Assembly (NCBI GenBank): GCA_900545905.1
Contig: URBA01000030.1
Location: 1-10,410, forward strand
Length of the DNA: 10,410 nt
Source: an uncultured Collinsella sp.
GTDB lineage: Bacteria; Actinomycetota; Coriobacteriia; Coriobacteriales; Coriobacteriaceae
Reading direction: 5' to 3'
The translations under genes were made by a program, and so were the position numbers. Below the pieces are notes generated by a model, which saw only the letters and a list, made by a program, of their open reading frames with translations, did not search any database and was not told the origin of the DNA. Shown piece after piece: positions 6,412-10,410 of this stretch (position 1 is the stretch's first letter; every line of letters starts with the position of its first letter).

Positions 6412-8074
6412 GAAAGTTTGCTCCTTCCCGATCTTGTTTGCGCTGCTTGCCCTCCTGATCGGCACCTGCGCGGTTGTGTTCCCCGCTTCCGCGCAGGCCG
6501 CGCCGACCTCGACCGGTTCCATCACGGTGAGCGGCACCGTGGCGCGCAGCTACGACGCCTACCAGATCTTTAGCGCCAACGTCGTCGACGGCGACAGCGA
6601 CTCCAAGATCGCCACCGACCTCGCCTGGGCAAGCGATGCCGTGCGCGACGCCGCGCTGCCTGTGCTGCACAGCGCCGGCATGCCCAATTCCCAGACCACC
6701 GCGCAGGAAGCTGCCGAGTGGCTCAACACCGATTCCCACCTTACGAGCGCGCTGAGCGCACAGCTCGCTCGTTCCCTCCAGAGCTCTGACGCCGTGTCCG
6801 TGGCCCTTAACGCGGGCACGGCGGCCGAGCTGCCCTGTGGCTACTGGCTCATCGTCGCCAAAGACGAAGCCATCTCCCAAAACGAGGCCGGCACCGCGCC
6901 GGTCATGGCCCTGGTCGGCGGCAGCGCCGTCACCGTTAAGCCCAAGGCGGCGACCCCCAAGGTTGCCAAGCACGTGCTGGAGGACAGCACGGCCGCCTGG
7001 CAGAAGGCCGCCGACTCAACGGTCGGCGACGACCTGTACTGGCGCCTCTCGGCCACGGTCCCGGCGGGGCTTTCCGCCTACGACACCTATGCGGTGCAGC
7101 TCGTCGACACCATGAGCGCGGGGCTCGACCCCTCCAAGGTGGCCGCGAGCATGCGCGTGTACGTGGCGGCGGGGGCCGAGGGCGGCTTCGACGCCGTCTC
7201 GACTGGCAAGGACGGGCGCGCCGGCACCGAGCCCGCCAAGGGCTGGACCGACATCACGGCCCAGTGCGCCACCAAGGTAGCAGCGGACGGCAAGACCTTT
7301 ACCGTGCGCACCGGCGACCTGGTCGCCGCGCTCGGCGGGGCCGACGCCTTCGCCGCGGGCGCCCGCGTGGTCGCCGTGTACAACGCGCCGCTCAACAGCG
7401 CGTGCAACCACGGCATTGCGAAGGGCAACCCCAACGAGGTCTACCTGCGCTACCCGCGCTCTCCCTTTGCCGACCAGTCCGGCGACGCCAGCTTTACCCG
7501 CACGCCGAGCGATAACGCGTGCGCCTACACCTGGGATCTCGCGCTCACCAAGCGCGGCAGCGACGGCGACAAGCCGCTTGCCGGGGCGGTCCTGAGCATC
7601 GCCGACGACCGTGGTCGCACGCTGGCGGCCGACGGCACGTGGGATGCGGAGGGCAAGGCCACCGTCACCACGGGCGAGGACGGCCGCGTGACCGTCTCGG
7701 GCGTGGACTCGGGCAAGCTGGAGGTCCGCGAGCTCAAGGCACCCAAGGGCTACACCGCCTTCGAGGGCACGCGCTCAGTGACAGTCAAGGCCGAGGGCCT
7801 GGACGTCGACCAGGTGGCCGCCGCCAAGCCCAAGCTCACCATCACGGCCGAGTCGCCCCTGCGCGCCGACAGCGCGGACGGGTCGACGGGCAGCCTGGAG
7901 GCGTCGCTCATCAACACGCCCACCGGCACACCCCCTAGCATTACCACCGGAGGCTTTATGCCCTCGACTGGCGATATGGCAATGTACGCCGCGGCCGCCG
8001 CAGCGGTCGCCGGAGCCGCGCTCATCGTGGTCGCGCTCCTGGTCAAGCGGGGAGGTGGCAGCCATAAAGAGTAG
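6404..8074 (+). CDS. Minor (possibly basal) pilin with D2 and SpaA-like domains, MPSTG sorting signal
   Basis: Secreted, wall-anchored pilin of 556 residues. The GTG start at 6404 was chosen because GGGAGG (6389-6394) precedes it by 9 nt and a signal peptide begins there (VNKKVCSFPILFALLALLIG, cleavage after AQA at 32). The open frame extends to 6323 but would precede the signal peptide with unrelated residues. It overlaps the adhesin stop by 8 nt, implying translational coupling. Order: N-terminal pilin domain about 35-175 with GYWLIV (from 146); VKPKAATPKVAK with Lys181 and Lys186, similar to a pilin motif; D2-type fimbrial domain ending NEVYLRYPRSP (Asn344); SpaA/Cna-B fold about 380-460 starting at Lys383 with E-box RELKAPKGY (Glu443); MPSTG 519-523, helix, VKRGGGSHKE tail. 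Its third codon positions are almost all G or C, unlike both neighbours. Paralogous to the next gene. The basal role is inferred from its distinct sorting signal. Confidence 0.88.
   Translation: MNKKVCSFPILFALLALLIGTCAVVFPASAQAAPTSTGSITVSGTVARSYDAYQIFSANVVDGDSDSKIATDLAWASDAVRDAALPVLHSAGMPNSQTTAQEAAEWLNTDSHLTSALSAQLARSLQSSDAVSVALNAGTAAELPCGYWLIVAKDEAISQNEAGTAPVMALVGGSAVTVKPKAATPKVAKHVLEDSTAAWQKAADSTVGDDLYWRLSATVPAGLSAYDTYAVQLVDTMSAGLDPSKVAASMRVYVAAGAEGGFDAVSTGKDGRAGTEPAKGWTDITAQCATKVAADGKTFTVRTGDLVAALGGADAFAAGARVVAVYNAPLNSACNHGIAKGNPNEVYLRYPRSPFADQSGDASFTRTPSDNACAYTWDLALTKRGSDGDKPLAGAVLSIADDRGRTLAADGTWDAEGKATVTTGEDGRVTVSGVDSGKLEVRELKAPKGYTAFEGTRSVTVKAEGLDVDQVAAAKPKLTITAESPLRADSADGSTGSLEASLINTPTGTPPSITTGGFMPSTGDMAMYAAAAAAVAGAALIVVALLVKRGGGSHKE
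7958..7972 (+). other. MPSTG sorting motif of the minor pilin
   Basis: MPSTGDMAMY precedes an alanine-rich hydrophobic helix and VKRGGGSHKE. Met replaces the usual Leu at position 1 and the following segment differs from those of the other two proteins, so a different sortase may act on it. Confidence 0.8.
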
Positions 8075-8182
8075 CTGGCAGCCCCACAGAGAGCGGGGCG
8101 AGACGTAGCGAAGTAGATGCTAAGACACAGACAGATGATGACCGATCGAATGAGTTACGAAGTAGAAAGCAGAGGAAAGAAG
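8075..8182 (+). other. Spacer between the two pilin genes
   Basis: The 108-nt gap holds a weak hairpin (GCCCC 8081-8085 with GGGGC 8095-8099) without a T-run, so it is not a strong terminator. It could act as a processing or partial attenuation point adjusting pilin ratios. No promoter was recognised. AGAGGA (8171-8176) is the ribosome binding site for ATG 8183. Confidence 0.4.
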
Positions 8183-9985
8183 ATGCATATGAACCAGAAC
8201 ATCGCACGCCTGGCAGTAACCGCCGGCCTCACAGCAGCGTTGAGCTTCGGCGGCGTGATGGCCCCGGTGACCATGGCGTTTGCTGATGGCACGCCGAGGG
8301 TGGCCCAGAGCGGCAACGTGACGATTACGGAGGATATCTACAAGGATACGACCTTTAAGGGAATCAAAATTTTCTCGGCGAAGGTCACGCAAGACCAGAA
8401 GGATGATGGTACCTGGGACTCCACTGCGGAGAAGACGCTTTCCGATATCGATTGGGCAAGTGATCCCGTAAAGCGCGCAGTGACTACGGCATTTAATAAC
8501 GATGACCCCAAGCCTGATGGCTTGCCGACTGGCGAAGATGCTGAATCTGCTCAGGCGTGGGCTCAGTTCATCAAAAAGCACGAGAACGAAGTTGTGAATA
8601 AAAACGTCAAGGCCGGAATCGTGCTCGACAAGATCGCTGCTGCTGTTGAGAAGGCGAACATTCCTGAAGGCAATAACGGCTGGCTAAATGCTGACGACAC
8701 CGGTTCTTTTAGTAACTTGGCTACTGGTTACTGGCTCTTCGTGACTAAGAGTGTCGGCGAGAATGCTAATGCTGAAAAGGGTAACACGGATACCTTCAGT
8801 TCGCCCATTTTCGCCGTTGTTGGCGGTTCCGCTGAGAACTTAACTCCCAAGAAGCAGGTCCCCACTGTAACCAAGGCCGTCAAGGATGACAAAGAAGACG
8901 GCTCTTTTGGCGATAATGTGTTCACGAATCCCAACATGGCTGCGGACTCCCGAATGGATCAGTTTATCGATTATCAGCTTACCGGTACCGTTGCGGGTAA
9001 CATCGACACTTACAGTACCTACAAGTACGCCTTCGCGGATGAGCTTCCCAAATCCATGACGCCGAAGTTTAAGGATGGTAGCACGACGCCAGACGTCACG
9101 GTCAAAATTGACAATATAAAGGTCAGCTCCTCTTGCTACAAGGTAGACTACAACAACAACGTGCTCACAGTTAGTTTCACTGATCTTAAGGCGTGCGCGA
9201 ACGAGAGCAACGCCCCTATCGCCCTGAATGGCAACTCTAAGGTGACCGTTGAATACCAGGCCAAGCTCGACTCCACCAAGATCTTCGACACTAAAGATGC
9301 CATTAAGGCTGATTTCGAGGGACTCGTCGGCAAGGCGCAGAAGAATGAGGTTAAGCTTACCTACTCGAATAACCCGCACGGTGACGGTGAGGGCACAACG
9401 GTTATTCACCCCGCCTACGACTATACCTACGGTATCGACGTCACCAAGGTCGGCAGTGACACTGTGGATGGCAAAAACCCGACTCTGTCGGGGGTTAAAT
9501 TCACTCTGCAGGAGAAGAATGGCGATACCACCGAAAACAAGTACATCGACGCTAAGGGCGTAAAACATAACGAGGGCGAAGTGGTAGAGCTTACCACGGA
9601 TAACAACGGCAAGATTAACGTTGTTGGTCTTGATGAGGGCACCTATGTCCTCAAGGAGGTTGAGCCTGCTCCTGGGTACAACAACTCCGCAGCAAGTGGT
9701 GTTACCTTTACTATCAGCCGCACGCTCAATCAGGCCGGTACGGATGTAACGCCTGACACTACGAGTGCCATCGTGGCAGGTCAAGATGTTGTTCAGACTG
9801 GCTCTGCAAAGGCTGAGGTCGGTAAGCTCAGCTTCACCATTGTCGACCAGAAGGGCTCCGGCCTCCCGCTCACCGGTCTCAACGGTGTGACCTTCACTTG
9901 GATCGCTGGTGGCGCGGTGCTGTGCATCGGCGTGGCGCACCTCATCCGCAGCCGTAAGCAGGCTGAGGAGTCCGAGCAGGAGTAA
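8183..9985 (+). CDS. Probable major (shaft) pilin, D2 fimbrial and SpaA domains, LPLTG
   Basis: Secreted pilin of 600 residues, likely the subunit polymerised by a class C sortase. ATG 8183 follows AGAGGA by 6 nt; the frame is open to 8117 but without a ribosome binding site. Signal peptide: NIARLAVTAGLTAALSFGGV, cleavage after AFA at 34. N-terminal domain about 45-220 shares IFSA, DIDWASDPVK, GYWLFV and VVGGSA with the preceding pilin. Next comes LTPKKQVPTVTKAVKDD, with Lys223, 224 or 231 a candidate for the intermolecular bond. The D2 fimbrial isopeptide domain ends NEVKLTYSNNP (Asn388, Asn396-397). A SpaA/Cna-B fold begins VTKVGSD (Lys422) and carries the E-box YVLKEVEPAPGY (Glu492). LPLTG is at 561-565, then helix and RSRKQAEESEQE tail. 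Last gene before the operon terminator. The shaft role rests on the complete D2 motif, canonical LPLTG and lysine-rich pilin motif, and remains an inference. Confidence 0.9.
   Translation: MHMNQNIARLAVTAGLTAALSFGGVMAPVTMAFADGTPRVAQSGNVTITEDIYKDTTFKGIKIFSAKVTQDQKDDGTWDSTAEKTLSDIDWASDPVKRAVTTAFNNDDPKPDGLPTGEDAESAQAWAQFIKKHENEVVNKNVKAGIVLDKIAAAVEKANIPEGNNGWLNADDTGSFSNLATGYWLFVTKSVGENANAEKGNTDTFSSPIFAVVGGSAENLTPKKQVPTVTKAVKDDKEDGSFGDNVFTNPNMAADSRMDQFIDYQLTGTVAGNIDTYSTYKYAFADELPKSMTPKFKDGSTTPDVTVKIDNIKVSSSCYKVDYNNNVLTVSFTDLKACANESNAPIALNGNSKVTVEYQAKLDSTKIFDTKDAIKADFEGLVGKAQKNEVKLTYSNNPHGDGEGTTVIHPAYDYTYGIDVTKVGSDTVDGKNPTLSGVKFTLQEKNGDTTENKYIDAKGVKHNEGEVVELTTDNNGKINVVGLDEGTYVLKEVEPAPGYNNSAASGVTFTISRTLNQAGTDVTPDTTSAIVAGQDVVQTGSAKAEVGKLSFTIVDQKGSGLPLTGLNGVTFTWIAGGAVLCIGVAHLIRSRKQAEESEQE
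9863..9877 (+). other. LPLTG sorting motif of the probable shaft pilin
   Basis: LPLTGLNGVTFTWIAG with AVLC and a basic RSRK tail forms a canonical cell-wall sorting signal. The residues after the motif closely follow those of the adhesin (G..GVT.T..AG.AVLC). Confidence 0.92.
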
Positions 9986-10085
9986 CGCTCGCTCACCCAT
10001 CCCTTTGGCAGGTGGGATGTGATGGCCATGAGACTTGCGGACACTTTTCTCGTCCATCGACGTTCTTGCTTTGCCATTCTATTTT

Positions 10086-10124
10086 CGGGGCAGACTCCGC
10101 ACTGGAGTTTGCCCCGTTCTTTTT
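10086..10124 (+). terminator. Strong Rho-independent terminator of the pilus operon
   Basis: CGGGGCAGACTCC (10086-10098) pairs with GGAGTTTGCCCCG (10104-10116), 13 bp with one G-U pair and a 5-nt loop GCACT. GTTCTTTTT follows directly. It lies 100 nt after the shaft-pilin stop and marks the end of the transcript. Confidence 0.92.
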
Positions 10125-10290
10125 GGACAACACAGGCAGGCTCCATTGCCCGATGGATCAAGCATATGAATATCGAACAGATGTTTGCAATTATTGCGTT
10201 TACCAGCTGTGGGTGCATACACTCGCAGTAAAATGGCCTTGCGACGCATCCCGTGCGCGGGCGGCCGACGACTCGATCGGAGGTCCCCAA
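10125..10290. other. Spacer and possible promoter of the downstream gene
   Basis: After the terminator no coding region is supported. TTGCGT (10194-10199) and TACACT (10218-10223), 18 bp apart, form a weak promoter candidate for the gene starting at 10291. GGAGGT (10279-10284) is its ribosome binding site. Confidence 0.35.
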
Positions 10291-10410
10291 TTGCTGAAAT
10301 TCCTTAACGTGCTCGCCGCCCTCGCGGCGGTGGGCTCGTTCGTCATCGCGTTTCTTGACTCGTATGAGGTTCGGTTTAAGGTCCGTAGGCGCACGCGCGG
10401 TGCGGACGGT
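10291..10410 (+). CDS. N-terminal fragment of an unidentified membrane-anchored protein (TTG start)
   Basis: Forty codons run open to the end of the window. TTG 10291 was chosen because GGAGGT ends 6 nt before it. The product begins LKFLNVLAALAAVGSFVIAF, one hydrophobic segment near the N terminus, followed by DSYEVRFKVRRRTRGADG, which is strongly basic, so it is probably an inner-membrane or signal-anchored protein. Pilus operons are often followed by a sortase or signal peptidase with such an N terminus, but no family signature is visible in this fragment and a sortase call would be a guess. It has its own transcription unit, since the operon terminator precedes it. Confidence 0.6.
   Translation, partial: MLKFLNVLAALAAVGSFVIAFLDSYEVRFKVRRRTRGADG

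Noticed and set aside
8840..10057. 405-codon minus-strand frame across the shaft pilin
   Set aside because: It mirrors the codon pattern of a pilin gene with signal peptide, isopeptide motifs and LPLTG, and has no independent support.
10019..10231. 70-codon frame after the pilus operon
   Set aside because: It reads through the strong terminator hairpin and lacks a ribosome binding site and recognisable motifs.

Overview
The window looks like a chromosomal segment of a GC-rich Gram-positive gut-type actinobacterium, most likely a member of the Coriobacteriia such as Collinsella. The basis is high G+C in the housekeeping-like gene, Gram-positive sorting signals, and D2/SpaA/FctA-type pilins. 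The genus is an inference from style; no rRNA or marker gene is present.

Layout: (1) 1-219, the end of an unidentified small acidic protein. (2) 248-1701, an apparently intact 1,454-bp IS3-family (IS150-like) insertion sequence on the minus strand. It has OrfA, OrfB, a canonical A_AAA_AAA -1 frameshift site with a downstream hairpin, 23-bp imperfect terminal repeats and a CAG target duplication. It sits in the loop of a 16-bp perfect palindrome. (3) 1813-2634, a Cof-type HAD phosphatase gene, followed by a second, decayed copy of the same palindrome (2648-2680). (4) 2681-3118, an AT-rich, gene-free leader with promoter candidates and two perfect inverted repeats. (5) 3119-9985, a three-gene operon for a sortase-assembled pilus: a large beta-helix/FctA adhesin (pilA-like), a GC-rich minor pilin whose GTG start overlaps the adhesin stop by 8 nt, and a paralogous D2/SpaA pilin that is probably the shaft. 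(6) A strong intrinsic terminator at 10086-10124. (7) The start of another gene, with a TTG codon at 10291 and an N-terminal membrane segment, running off the end.

The main finding is a run of eight G (3292-3299) in the adhesin gene, 13 codons after the predicted signal-peptide cleavage site. In this sequence the signal peptide (frame from ATG 3119) and the 1,000-residue mature protein are in different frames, and the signal-peptide frame stops at 3325. Six or nine G would join them. This is the signature of a slipped-strand phase switch, here in the OFF state. Because the next pilin starts within the adhesin stop region, the switch may also control the rest of the operon. No sortase is present in the window; it may lie downstream.
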